From positions 1,054,001 to 1,118,000 of the forward strand of contig LUGG01000013.1 of the NCBI GenBank assembly GCA_001683735.1: 64,000 nt of DNA. Reading direction: 5' to 3'. Source of the stretch: Grifola frondosa. Its lineage: Eukaryota > Basidiomycota > Agaricomycetes > Polyporales > Grifolaceae. A model generated the notes under the pieces. The model worked only from the letters and a program-made list of their open reading frames with translations. It was not told the origin of the DNA and made no database searches. Made by a program: the position numbers and the translations under genes. Positions 1 to 12,800 of the stretch are shown here, one piece after another (the stretch's first letter is position 1; each line of letters opens with the position of its first letter).

Positions 1-543
1 GTCCTCTAATGAAAGCTCTGAGAGTGCATCTGCCGCCAGAGATGATTTCGTCGAAGACTGCGGGCGTTGCGTCTATCTGCGTGCGTTAGCCATTTCGTTG
101 CTTCATTGAAAATTTCTGGCGATATAGATGTAATCCGAAGATATTACGGATGCTTTTCAAATAGTCTGCGGTCAGTTGATCTGACTAAGTCATATACTCA
201 ACTGTCACTGTAATCTCCACCGAGCAATTGAGATTACAACTTTCTTGTCGTTGGGATAGTATTAGATTGTCAAAGTAATATTGACATCGCGCGTGCGCGA
301 TGGTTCTCCTTCAGTTAACTTTCGAACAGTACAATCATACTGTGAAAGACATACGGAGCCCTGGTTAATGGGATTGAGCACTTTGAACGAACGAACATAA
401 GTAGATGTCTGGAATACCGTCTATAACACTGGTGAAGCTTCCCCACCACGACAGCCTACTGTAAGTACAGGCTCACGTTCTAGAAAGAGACATCGATAAC
501 AGTATGAGATGCTCCGACAAATGGGTACGATGAACATCAGACA
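1..543. other. intergenic, left edge
   Basis: No open reading frame with recognisable content. It is the 3' flank of the decarboxylase gene. The only visible structure is a perfect 18-nt palindrome at 285-302 (arms CATCGCGC and GCGCGATG around GT). Confidence 0.6.
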
Positions 544-1855
544 TTACGCTGAAGGACTCTTAGGCAACCCATTCTCGCCTAGCAATGCCTCCTCCGCACC
601 CAGGACTCTCGGGCCGTCCCCTACCCGCGTGTGGATGAGTCCCTTGACCGCACCGACCCCGAATGGCTTCGACACCGACTGGTTGAAACCTTCCACCACG
701 TTGCCCTGCACGTCTTCATCGTCAAACAGGCCGAACGGATCCTTGAACGGCTCCGCCTGCGGGAAGTACTTCACGATCAGCTCCACGATCTCCTTGATGT
801 TCTCCTTCGGGGCATAGATGACAGCGTTGGGTCCCGCATCGTACGTGTATGCTGCTTTGAGCTTGCCCCCAGTCTCGACAGCGATGCGGTTGTACTCGAC
901 GATGAGTGCAATGATCGCCCGCGACACGTCGTTCATGTAGAAGATCGGCGGCTCCGTATCCAGCGCGACCGCGTGGAACTGGTTCGAGTCCTGCATCGTC
1001 ACCCGCGCAAACGTGTCGAAGTCGCGCGCCCGGATCGCCTCGGAGATCATGCGCATGCGCTCTGGCACGACATGCTTGATCCGGTGCTGCAGGAGCGTCG
1101 ACGTCTCCACCGTGCGCTGCATACCTGACGTCGACGATGTGCCCTTCTTGTCGTCCGACACCACACAAATCAGCGCGTGGATGTCCGGCCAGTGCTCCCG
1201 CGGCGCGATCTGCACAGCGTAAGAATCTGAGCCGTCTGCGCGTTCGCCCATCTGCCAGGCCACGAATCCGCCAAAGAGCGAGCGGCAGGCCGAGCCAGAA
1301 CCTTGGCGCGCGATCAAGGAGAGCTGCGAAGGGTCGGTAGGGAGTTGGTAGAGCGCGGCGAGCGAGGCAACGAGTGCCGCGAAGCCCGATGCGGAGGACG
1401 CAAGTCCCGCGGCGGTAGGGAAGTTGTTGTGCGAAGATATGTGGACGGCGTAGGATGAGATCTAAAAAGAGCAGTAAGAGGACACTCTGTGACTGTTGAC
1501 AGCGAGACGTACCTTCGGCAGGCTAGGATCCTTCTCCTCGATCTGTCTCCGCAAGCTCTTCATCTCCTTGATACATGTCGCTAGTCTGCCACCCTCCTTG
1601 ATCTCGTCCTCCTGCCCGTTCAGCCAGAGCCGGTCTTTCTCGAACGATGGGTCCGCACGAGATGTCGTTGTGGACCGGAGATGATCTTGATCAAGAGTGA
1701 CTGATAATGAGGAGTTGGTTGGTAGGATGAGTTTCGTGTCTCGTTTCCCCAGTATCTAGCGGGACGTGAGCGACAGCTACAGATCTGACTGATTCTCCTT
1801 ACTTGATGCAAGCAATATTTACCGGGGCAGATGCAGTTGCTTGGTAGATCGTCAT
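544..1855 (-). CDS. MVD1: diphosphomevalonate decarboxylase
   Basis: This enzyme converts mevalonate 5-diphosphate to isopentenyl diphosphate (ATP-dependent decarboxylation, last step of the mevalonate pathway to sterols). It belongs to the GHMP kinase fold. I read three exons: 1855-1803, 1755-1513 and about 1460-544. The start is the ATG at 1855, giving MTIYQATASAPVNIACIK, followed after the first intron by YWGKRDTKLILPTNSSLSVT, both hallmark segments of the family. The third exon holds the nucleotide-binding motif PTAAGLASSASG and the stretch GSACRSLFGGFVAW. Total length is close to the usual 390-400 residues. One oddity: the second exon opens with four G (1747-1750 on the plus strand as CCCC) where five are needed to keep YWGKRD in frame; I read this as a consensus error. 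The gene is divergent from CCR4. Identification is secure. Confidence 0.95.
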
Positions 1856-2522
1856 GGCGGAAGGTCAAGGAGATTGAGGAACGGCAAATGATTGAAGCTG
1901 GCTTTAACGTGGAAGGCCATTGCACGATGTCTTGAAAACTGAAATCGTACGGCTGGGAATATGTACATTTCCGATTTCGGTCGGATTATGGTTACACAAG
2001 TTATAATGCTCCGGAAATTGGTCCGTATGTATTGGCGAGAAGATCGTTGTCTTGCAAGAGGCTGCAAGAAGCAACAAGAGAAAGCCAGGATCCGAATTCT
2101 ATTTCAATTGCAACGTTTCAAAGCTCTCGGATTTGCACTGGAAGTGGTCGGACAAAAAATAGAAATAAAATCAAAATACTCTTTCTTTGTTCGAGCTCTC
2201 GTCCAATGGGGACATCGCGCTAGTAGCTATCTACGAATAATTCAAAAAATACACGTGTCATCTCTGCAAATTTGGTGGCAGTGCAAAATATGATTATGTC
2301 AGCAATTTCCAGGATGCTAACTGCTTAGTCATTCTTGTAAGCGCGTTGTGCGCTCGTCATCTCTTGCAGCGACAAACACTCCACACTCACTGCCATTTAC
2401 GACGACCACGACCCTTTTCCAACGACCTCCTCCTATCCCCTTTCCTGCTTTCATAGTCGTACTCTCATTTGAGCTGGCCGTTCTATCCTATCCCGACAGT
2501 GGCTACCCTCACCGCCAATGCC
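1856..2522. promoter_or_regulatory. divergent promoter region MVD1/CCR4
   Basis: 667 bp between two divergent start codons. It must hold both promoters. The CCR4-proximal 180 bp are pyrimidine-rich on the plus strand, typical of fungal 5' untranslated regions. I see no clear TATA box and no other gene; short frames such as 1961-2293 have no recognisable content. Confidence 0.55.
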
Positions 2523-5000
2523 ATGTACTTTACTCAACAGTCACCGGGCATCGCCCACAAGCTCCCCACGCACCAGCATCCTGGACAAGTCCATGACCAG
2601 TCACCGTGGTCTCGCGCACCGCACCTCCCAGTTTTTGGACCTCCCACCAATGCACAACCCACATCGCCCGCCTACCCCCTGTTCACTCATGCGAACGGTG
2701 CAATGACTGCCATGCAACACCATCCCCATCCGCACATGGCAGGTCCACTTACCCATCATCACCACCACCAGAGCTCCATCACCCACACTCATTATCCGTC
2801 ACCTCCGAATGGTACTGCGCTACAAGGACCACATGTTCAATTGGGACAGGGTGGTTCTCCGGGGAGTGTCCCTACTCAGATCATTACACCGCATTGGCAA
2901 CAACAGTTGCTCAAATGCGAGGTATGTTTTCAGTGTCAATTTATCAATTCTTTTTATTCAATCCTCTTTAGATGATCCGTGCTTCCCGATCACCCCACCA
3001 CCGTGCGAGGGCAAGTGCAATGGCTTCGCGCACCGTTCAGAAGTCTGCTATTCCAATCACGAATCCGAATGCGATCAAACCCGTGGAGATCAATGGGACA
3101 TCGACCAAGGACGTGGAGTCGGTTGCAAGCACTTCGCCGTCTACTCCCTCTGGAGCGCCTGCAGAAAGTTCCCCTACTTCCGTCAATGCCTCTGCCAATC
3201 ACCCCTCTTCCACCGTAGCACCAATCGCGGACACTCCACGACCAACAGCTCCCAGGCCGCCGGTGAATACCTGGCAGTCACTTGACATGGGCGGTGTCGG
3301 CATAAAGAACATCCCGCCTACCTCAGGCCTCTTCGCATTCACATTCCTCAGCAACCTCTATCTCAATCATAATTCTCTCACGAGTATTCCGCCGCAGATA
3401 TCGAAGCTCCGCCATTTGGAGCTGCTTGATCTTTCGGGAACAATCTCGTCGCTGTCCCACCGGAGCTTGGAATGATAACGTCGTTGAAGGAACTGTATCT
3501 GTTCGACAATCACCTGACGACATTACCTACGGAGCTAGGAAATCTACACCAGCTGCAGACACTAGGAATCGAAGGCAATCCGATGGACGCATCATTGAAA
3601 CAGATCGTCCAGAAAGACGGCACTCCTGCGCTTGTTTCCTACTTGCGAGATTCGTGTCCGATTCCTGTGCCCCCGCCGGATCGTGTGTGGAAAAACTTCA
3701 TTAGTCAAGCGGAACGAGACGCGATGGAATTGGACCCGAACGTCGAGACGTTCAGAGTGCTGTGTTACAATATTCTCTGCGAGAAGTACGCAACGGAGCG
3801 CATGTACGGCTACACCCCGTCATGGGCGCTGCAGTGGGATTACCGAAAGGAGCTCATCCTTAGGGAGATCATGGCAAACGACGCGGATTTCGTGTGCTTA
3901 CAGGAAGTGGATAACGCATCATATGAGGACTATTTCTTGCGGAACTTGTCTTCTCACGACTACGAAGGCGTACATTGGCCAAAGTCGAGATATAAGACGA
4001 TGGGCGAGGGGGATCGACGACTAGTTGATGGGTGTGCCACATTCTACAAGGCGTCCAAGTGAGTGTTGATTGTATTTCATGCATCACGTGAACTGTTTTG
4101 AACTCTCTTCTTCGTTAGATACACGCTTGTTGAGAAGCAGCTCATCGAGTTCAGCGCCGTCGCAATGCAGCGGCCAGATTTCAAGAAGACGGATGATATG
4201 TTCAATCGCGTACTTGGAAAGGACCATATTGCAGTTGTCTGTCTATTGGAGAACAAAGAAACAGGAACTAGGCTGATTATCGCGAATGCGCATATCCATT
4301 GGGACCCGCAGGAACGTGACGTCAAGCTCGTGCAGGTCGCATTGCTCATTGAAGAGGTGGAGAAGATTGCACACAGCTTTGCGAAGTATCCGCCACGTTT
4401 GCCGCCCACTCCTTCGTCGATCGCGTCTTCATCAACAGCCCTATCGGCAGCCCAGAATAATGCATCGTCCCGCCCGCCGCCAATCTATTCGGATGGGTAC
4501 AAGATCCCGTTAATCGTCTGCGGTGACTTCAACTCAATACCTTCAAGTGGTGTATATGAATTCTTGTCGACGGGCGTTGTGCCTCCAGGTCATGCGGATT
4601 TCATGTCGCATCTGTATGGGAAGTACACGTCGGAGGGGCTGCGCCATAAGCTGGGACTAAAGAGCGCGTACGCTGCCGCGGGTGAGCTACCGATGACGAA
4701 TTATACTCCGAGCTTCCAGGGCGCGATCGATTATATCTGGTACTCGACGGCAAATCTCTCCGTGAATTCGGTTCTCGGAGAGGTAGACAAGTCGTATCTG
4801 GAGAAGGTAGTCGGCTTCCCGAACGCACATTTCCCATCAGAGTGAGTGATATTCATGCTGTTAGCCTTTGTCAGCGCTGACCATCGACTTGCAGCCACTT
4901 GTGCATTGTCTCCGAGTTCCGTGTGCGTCCACCGAAGGATAGTCAGCCTCCCCGACCTCCGCCCGTCTTCCCTGAATCTTCATCCCGCGCGCACACATAG
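2523..5000 (+). CDS. CCR4: CCR4-type poly(A) deadenylase
   Basis: Catalytic subunit of the CCR4-NOT complex, shortening mRNA poly(A) tails in the cytoplasm. Exons: 2523-2921, 2972-4058, 4119-4841, 4895-5000. The N-terminal third is low-complexity and His/Pro/Gln-rich. A leucine-rich repeat block follows at about 3310-3600 (FLSNLYLNHNSLTSIPPQIS, MITSLKELYLFDNHLTTLP), which in yeast binds the Pop2/Caf1 subunit. The exonuclease-endonuclease-phosphatase domain fills the rest: FRVLCYNILCEKYA, catalytic Glu in VCLQEVDN, DFNSIPSSGVYEFL, GAIDYIWYS and the terminal SDHLCIVSEF, the last formed across an exon junction. Length is about 770 residues. The start at 2523 is the first in-frame ATG. A single G appears missing at 3436-3438, breaking LDLSGNNLVAVPPELG in the repeat block; the downstream frame resumes perfectly. 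No other function fits. Confidence 0.95.
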
Positions 5001-5346
5001 GTATCATGGCAGTCCACATATTCACTCTCTCCTCTTAATCTCCGCATATATTTCATTCTTGTAAATAAGCTTGCGGCCACCACCCCAGCATTCCTTGTGG
5101 AATACACAGCCTTTTCCGTCTCTTATTTTGTCTCATTCTCTTATTAGTCGTCTTTTTCAGTCCGTCTGCTTGCTTTCTCGTACTGGTACATACATACATC
5201 CTCTGTCGCGTTCAACCACCCTGCAAAAACTGTAGCATGTGCGTGTACGGCTCTTGTCCAATACATTTATTCTTCAAAATCCTATATATTCTCGTGTGTG
5301 ATCACGAAGAGATGTGCCAAAATAAATTGACAGTACTACTGGCAAA
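5001..5346. other. convergent 3' flanks
   Basis: Shared 3' region of CCR4 and the protease gene. An AATAAA at 5321-5326 on the plus strand could serve CCR4 polyadenylation. No gene is seen. Confidence 0.5.
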
Positions 5347-8300
5347 TCAAAGGGGTACTTCGATACCAACAATGGGACTCAACCAACTCTCGAAATCTGC
5401 TTCATTTGTTGGATCTCCAGTTACTTTCAAGGCACGGACGAGGAAGCGGTAATAGCCATTTGGTATGGCCGTCCCATTAGCGAACGCTGCAGACGATAAG
5501 GATAGCTTATTGAAACTTGACCCGTCCTGCACAAATGACATGAGGACATCAGTGCTCGCATTACAAAGATAGTTGTGGGATCACCAACATTGACGTCTGT
5601 ATTGCGAGGAACATAATCAGATTCACCCAACGTCCCTACAATGTTCACCTGATTGAATGTGCCAGGCCTTTCCGCTCGCGGAAAGTTGAATAATCGGCGC
5701 TCGAGGACGTGATCAACGTCGCGGCGGTTCAGAGTTGTCTGGATCTCGATGTTAGGATCGACTAAATCAAAGCGGAGTTTGGGGGTCCCGAACGCAAGGC
5801 GGAACAAGAGTGATGGAAAGTCGTTCTCTACGAAGGTATAGTTGGCGGTACCGTTCTGATAGTTGCCCGCGGAGTCGATGATAGCTGGGATTTTTACCCC
5901 GAAGAACTGGTCCGTATTGTCCACTACTTGCACATTTTTCAGTGAGCCCGCGACCCCAAGATACGTCACTTGATAACTCTCATTCGCGTTTGCAATCTCT
6001 ATGAATCCCGAAAACACGGGCAACGTCGATGAGTCGAAACCGGAAGGGGGACTGATATGTGCTGTGATCTCATGGATCTGGCCTGGGTAGACCGTGAAGG
6101 ACGACTCGCTGAATACAACGTTAGCATATTGCGTCGACAGGGGCACAGGTCCGTCGGCCGCGAATATTGTACCCTGCTTGAGCCGTAAGTGAAAGGATTC
6201 AAGCAGATAAGTGGAAACGAACACTCACGGACTGGAACGTCAGAGCTGTACCAGCAGGAATGTGGGACACGTTGAAAGTCTTGGATGTAGCACCAAGATT
6301 TCTAACCGTAAATGTCTGACTAAAATATGAATATGCTTTGAGCCCGACGATTATGGAGATACTGTTGAAGTACTTACGTATCAGGAAAGTTCTCCGTATC
6401 ATTTGTTATCCACTCGCCAGGTGACACGACGATGTCCGCATGGATAGCCTTGAAAGCGTTGATTAACCCTGCACCCTGTTGCGTCACTGTCTGCAACGGC
6501 TGGCCGTGGACATGGCTCGAAGAAATCCTTTGCGCTGTCGTCTCGAATAGGGAACGCGCGCTACGACCTACGTCTGGAGAGTTGCCCTTCACGCCGAGGA
6601 GCAGAGCAGAGACTCCAGCAATGAATGGTGTCGATGCTGATGTGCCAGAAAAAAGGGCGAACCCTCCAAGAGCCACAGGAGCAGTAGAGAGGATATTCGC
6701 TCCTGGCGCTACAATGGCAGGCTTGAAAAACATGTCATAGGTGGGGCCGTAGCTGCTGAAGTTTGATATGAGGCCACCAGCGGGGTATGGGAACTGGAAG
6801 CTGGCGCCAGTTTGTGGAAAGGAAAGGCTGATGTTTCTCCCCGCAGCAAAATTGGATACTAGCTATGACAAAGGTATACGTGAGCCGGTGAGTGTCATAT
6901 CATGCATAACATGCAGAGCACCAGCGTACAAATTCTCCGTCTGCGGCTTGAATCAGACTCGCTGTAAAATTGGTGGCACCAATTGGCGCGGTGATGCCTT
7001 CGCCATCGCTGCGAGGCTGTGAGACATCGAAGAACAAGTAAATGGCTTAAACTGACTCATATATTAGAGTGACCTTCCCGCCCTTTGTTGCAACATTGGT
7101 CAACTTCTGCACCTATATCTACAATATCAGATAAATTGATCACCCGATTGACTCGGATGTGACGCACATATGCACAAGTCCCTCGACGAACGATGACAAC
7201 ATAAGGGGAGAGGTCGGGAATGCTGTCGGGTAGTGGGTCACAAGCATCGTCTGTGATAGTGGTGTGTTCGTTACTGGTAGCAAATATGGGTAGAGTGCCA
7301 TTAACGGGAAGCGGAATCGTGTTCAAGTACGAGATCGGGTCATGGTTCGCGCCGAAGACGGTCGCATTCTGTACGTATACTGTCGTGCTGTCGAGACTAC
7401 CCACAGAGATTGCGTTGATAGCATTTCCAGGAGAATCGGAGTACCATGCTCCTTTTGCGCCATCATTACCTAAAACAAATGGAACATCGTTCACCGGATC
7501 GTCAACAGTGAAAGCTTGATCAACATACCAGGTGCTATTGTAACAATCTTCCCAGAAGCTGCAATTCGACTCGCTACAACAGCAACGGTGCTTTCCGTCC
7601 ATCCATTCACGCTTCCCAAAGACAACGATAATATGTCTTGTCCATCGCTGACACCACGTAATAATGCGTCTATTACCACTATAAGAGAAGCAAGATCATG
7701 AACAGGAGACTGCAGGAAATGAAGGATGGACATGCAATCATCAGTTGTCCCTCCTGTACACCCGAATATTTTGTACATGCTTAGAGAAGCCTCATAGGCA
7801 ACACCACTGATGTTGAATTCATTTTCTGGGTTGGCCCCGACGATACCCTTATAAAATCATTCGGTCAATATATTCAGCGACTGCAAATATCTGCTTACAG
7901 CTACAGCTGTTCCGTGACCCTTGCAGTCCATGGGATCGGAATCTGGTACAGGGATGTTTGTGCCTTCAAAGATAGTTCAGCATGATATCTAAAATGATGA
8001 GGATCTGTACTACCATCTGTTGAAAGATTATGTTAGACACTTTTGGGATATGTGGATTGAATTAGACGTTCTGTATGCATCACCCACGAAGTCGTATCCT
8101 CCTATGACCTTGAATCGTGGGCCAAACCCTCCTCCGAGTACAGGATTGGTGTAGTCAACGCCTGTTGTATAACATCATGGACAAGCCACATCACGTGAGA
8201 AAGTTGTATCCAACCTGTATCAATTCTAGAATATTATTAGTATGGCGAGCACGAAGACGGAATTTCAACCTACAGTCCAACTTTCACCCCCTTGCCTCGG

Positions 8301-9076
8301 ATCCCTTGAGCGTGAAGTTTGTCCACTCCCTACACAATATATGGCGAATTATGAGTGAATGATATGTCCTGCGAAAAATGATAAGCATTACGCACGGTAA
8401 TAACATGGCTAGACTGCGAATCGAACGGAATGTCGAGATCGCTGAGAGTGGAAATGAACCGATGCTCGACGGGCCTAACGCTAGTTTCAACTTCGACGAA
8501 AGGGATGAGAATAGTTTCGGACCGTCTGACAACTTACTGGGGCTGTGAAAACATGGTGATCGGACGAACAGATTTCACACCTGAGATGGCAAGTACTGCT
8601 GCCGGATCCTGCAAAGCAAAGCAATTTAATGTGTGTCAATTATAGGTCGAGACGAGAAAACTCGCGTTGGGATTCTATAAAGATGACATGCTCAGAATTT
8701 GATTCTGGCGGTGGCAGAATTGGCGTACCGCGAGTGTCATGGCTGCACCAACAAACAAGCCCTGAGAATTGTATTCTTTTTCTACCACGTATGCGATGTT
8801 CTGTTCTTCCAACAACTTATATACCGAGTCATGGATCTTGATTCCTTCAAAATCAGCGACATAATACATGCTAATGCAGATTGAGAAGCTTCATACCAAG
8901 TGCGAATCGAGAGCTGGTTCTCCAACGATATCAGTGGAATCCTCGAATTCGACGATGAACTTGTTGGGAACAATGTTGATGGCTGTCGAAGTAGTTAGGT
9001 CGAAATTAGAGAACCGGCCTTGTGCAGATGCAACAAACGTCACTTGGCAGAACAGCAGCAGGATGAGGCAATTCAT
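5347..9076 (-). CDS. secreted subtilisin-like serine protease (S8)
   Basis: Extracellular or cell-wall endopeptidase of family S8, close in architecture to bacterial Vpr-like subtilases. The start ATG at 9076 opens a signal peptide (MNCLILLLFCQVTFVASAQG). An inhibitor I9-like propeptide follows (KFIVEFEDSTDI...GLFVGAAMTL). The catalytic triad is visible: Asp in LIDTGVDY (about 8220), His in DCKGHGTAVA (about 7915), Ser in SGTSASTPFIAGVSALLLG (about 6640). A protease-associated domain sits between His and Ser (DACDPLPDSIPDLSPYVVIV, 7150-7260). The C-terminal 350 residues look like the fibronectin-like extension common in fungal Vpr-type enzymes. The gene has a dozen or so introns, including an 11-nt exon that carries the catalytic Asp. 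The frame appears broken once near 5570 (NVGDPTTIFV then NASTDVLMSFVQDG in another frame), and the first exon junction near 8900 does not close in phase, so small indels are likely. Confidence 0.88.
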
Positions 9077-9844
9077 AGTGTTAAGTGAATATTAGCACAC
9101 AAATTAGGGGACGACGTATGCTCTATACTTATACTGAGGATCGATAGAGAACGTGCGTTGCTTGACCACCTATGTCGTCCGGTCGGAACAAGACTACACC
9201 TGACATTGAGGCACAGGCCGTCAGGAGCGCAGCAGGCAGTGTTTGTCAAATACGCACTGTCAGTCACATAGCAAGTAACAGACCCCGTTAGCGTGTACTC
9301 TGACTAGTCAACCCCAATCAAGACAATATATCAAGGGGAAGATCGAAATACGTTCCAAGAATGTTGGGGCAATGTATAAATTTGTTGCCTTCTGTCAATG
9401 CCACTTGCTGCGCGGAGGAACCGATGTTGGTACACAGGCGCCAGACTGTAGGCATCAAGGGTACTTGACTCGGGACCAGGCAGATGACTGTGGTACGTAT
9501 GTGAACCTGAAAGCATGCGCGACATGTCGACAAATAATCCGATACGCGAAGTCACCCGTCAACGCATCTAGGATCGCCGGGCAGGGTCAGGTCAAGTTGC
9601 AACTTTGTCGCTGGACTTACTGGGTCCATACCGTTTGCGCTCACCACGACACGGCTTGAGCTCTGCTCCTCGCCCGCAACAGGGAGATAAATCTCTGTCA
9701 AATTTCTTCTTAGTTTGCAAGAAACGCCGCAGATTGTCTCTCTTATAGAGTGACCATTGTCGCAAGAATCCTGAGTCGTGAAACTTGAATTTAGTCCCTC
9801 ATACTTGGTTTGATCAGACCTGTCGTCCGCTGAAGAAATATTGA
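9077..9844. other. intergenic between protease and VAS1
   Basis: 768 bp upstream of the protease start and downstream of the synthetase stop, both on the minus strand. Short frames on both strands (9372-9659 plus, 9552-9844 minus) have no recognisable domain. It probably holds the protease promoter. Confidence 0.5.
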
Positions 9845-12800
9845 TCAATTGCGAAGGAGTTCAGCAAACATATCTTTCGACGACTCTAGAGTTGATATCT
9901 CAGCCTTCAATATTTCCCTCTGTCAAGACATTGAGAGAAACAACAACAAAGCAAGAGAATGCGAGTAAGTTGCACCTTTTCCGCATTAGCTAGGAGGACA
10001 TTGGCAGGCATGCTGGATTCGTAATTGAGCTGAGACTCGACTTTGACGATCTTCTGCAGATTCAACCGAGCGAGATCTAGCTTCTTATCACACTTAGCAA
10101 CTTCTGCTTGAAGATCCACGAGGCCCTGCCATGAAAATGAACTTATAAGGTGTACTGGTTCAAATCAAGCCAAACTCCTACCAGTACGAGAGTATGAACG
10201 GCGATGGTCGGAGTGAGAACTTGGCCACCGCATCCAGCTGGGATCTCCTTGGAAAGGCGCGCGACCTGTACGCTTTTGCATCCCTTAATGAGAGTACGTA
10301 TGGTGGAAAGCTGGGATTCGAAAACTTCCGCCTCCTCTTGCGATTGAATGTGCAGATATACTACAGAAATCGTTAGGCGTTACAACGCCGGGATCATTGC
10401 ACATACGCTGAATATTGCTTTGCAAGTTGTACGACGCAGCCAAAGAGCGGCCGGTCGTGACAGCTGTGAACACCAAGTTGAACTGCTGACTCGCATCGTC
10501 GAACGCGAAGTTCGAATCCTGGAAAGTCATCAGACAGAGGCCATCGAAACAATACTTGCACTCACCGCTACCGGATAGGAGGACACCATGATGGACGGCG
10601 TGGAGTCATTAGGTCTGCGTGGTAAACGCTGCCATAGCTCCTCCGTCACGTATGGCATGAACGGGTGCAGCAACCTCAATCCGTAATCAAGGCAGGTATA
10701 TAAGGTCTGCTGAGCCGACTTCCGCACATCCTTAGGAGCGGCCTCGTCAGTCATGGGTTTCATGGCTTCCTGTAGTGCAAAATCGTGAGATCCAGGAAAG
10801 AAATTGTTTGAGTATGAAGCACTGACAATGTATACATCGCACAGCTCGTAGAGCCAGAAGTTGTAAGCAGAAGTAGTGGCCGACATGAAGTTCCGCTCTG
10901 CGAGATACTTATTGATCTCAGTGGCTGCAATATTTAACTTATGAAGGATCCACTGCTCCAAAAGGCTTTCTTGTCCACTAGGCTATACAGGCTGCCGTTG
11001 GTAAATGATTGCATGACAAAGATATGTTTAGGCAAACCGTAGCTTGAGGCCGGGGTATGAATTCTTCATCGAATTTCAACATGGCGAACTTCGTAGCATT
11101 GAATACCTTGTTACAGAACTTGCGGTAACCTTCCACACGAAGCACTTCAAGATTTATGTCACGGCCTGTCGTGGAAACATCAGCAACATAATGGATTGCA
11201 TTCAAAGTTCCCAAACCTCCTCCAGAGTACGCGCACAGCGCGAACCGCAATGCGTCTGTTCCGCATTGCGGAATACCCTTCGGGAAAGATTTCTTCTGGC
11301 CTTCCCGAGCTTTCTTGATTTCCTTCTCATCCAAATTACCCTCCAAAAGCTTTGCATGGAGATCTTCGAGAGTTATCCCTTGCATGACGTCGATAGGGTC
11401 GATAACATTCCCTTTCGATTTGCTCATCTTGCGACCTTCGGCATCGCGGATCATAGCGTGACAGTAAACCTCCGGAAATGGCACCCTTCCTGTCAGCTTG
11501 ATACCAAGCATCACCATGCGCGCTACCCAGAAGAAGAGGATGTCCCAGCCGGTTTCCAGAATAGTAGAAGGATAGAACATTTGGAAATCCGGCGTCTATA
11601 TAGCAGCACATATAAGTCAGAGAGGAAGGAAAGCGCAAATATCAATTGCTCACGTTGGCGGGCCATCCCAGAATAGAGAACGGCCAGAGACCAGAAGAGA
11701 ACCAAGTATCAAGAACATCCTCGTCTTGTTCAAGGGCGAATTTATCCCCTCTCGCTAGAACTCTGGCGCGTTCCATGGCCTCCTCCCTCGTTCTCCCTAC
11801 GACCCACCAGGCATTGTTGCTTATCTGATTCATCAACATTAGCATGCAGATAAAGAAACACGACGAGAAACGTACGTCTTGATCCTTGCCCTCGATTCGC
11901 ACGAAGTAAGCGGGACATCGGTGTCCCACCACAATTGACGAGAAATGCACCAGTCTTGAATACCCTCTAGCCATCTATACCATTCGTTTTCGGATTGCTG
12001 CGGCGTAATGCGAAGCTCGCCCGCTCGTGTACGCTAACGTTACGTGAGTATTCGATTCGCATTTAAGCCTGCACCAAGGCAAACCTTGATAGCCTCTTCA
12101 GCCAATGGGGCACAATTCACATACCACTGGGGCTTTAGAACGGGTTCGATGATATCACCTGACTTGCTGGAAGAAGACTCAGGAGGAGATATAATTGAAG
12201 GGAACTTGTCTAGTTACCTGCAGATCCTGATTTCCATGGGATTATCCTTTGTTTCGATGTAAAGACCGGCATCCTTCAGCGCTTGAACAACTGCCACGCG
12301 AGCATGATAGCGTTTCATGCCCTGGTGCTACACTGTCAATATCGCAAAGTCGTAGGCTTAAAACTCGTTTGTACCTTGAAGCGTTCTCCCGCATTCTCAT
12401 TGAATGTCCCATCATCGTTGAGAATGTTTATAAACTCTAAATTGTGGCGCTTGCCGATCCCATAGTCATTTTCGTCATGTGCAGGTGTGATCTTGACCGC
12501 GCCAGTTCCCTTCTCCATGTCAACATACGTGTCTGTCACGATAGGAAGACGACGGTTCAAGAACGGGTGTACCGCAAATTTCCCGTGATATTTCTGCTGT
12601 CATGATGAGCTGGGAGGTTCATCGAAGGTAAGGAATCTCCGCACTGTGTAGCGAGGATCATCGGGGTGAACCGCAATAGCAGTATCACCGACCATGGTTT
12701 CAGGTCGGGTCGTAGCGACAATGATTCTGTCATCTGGAATGATCATTGGTGAGTAGAGGAGCTGTCAAGATAGCAGAACACATACCCGAATTCTCGATCG

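Noticed and set aside
631..1128. 165-codon plus-strand frame
   Set aside because: Antisense shadow of MVD1; Arg/His-rich and without any domain.
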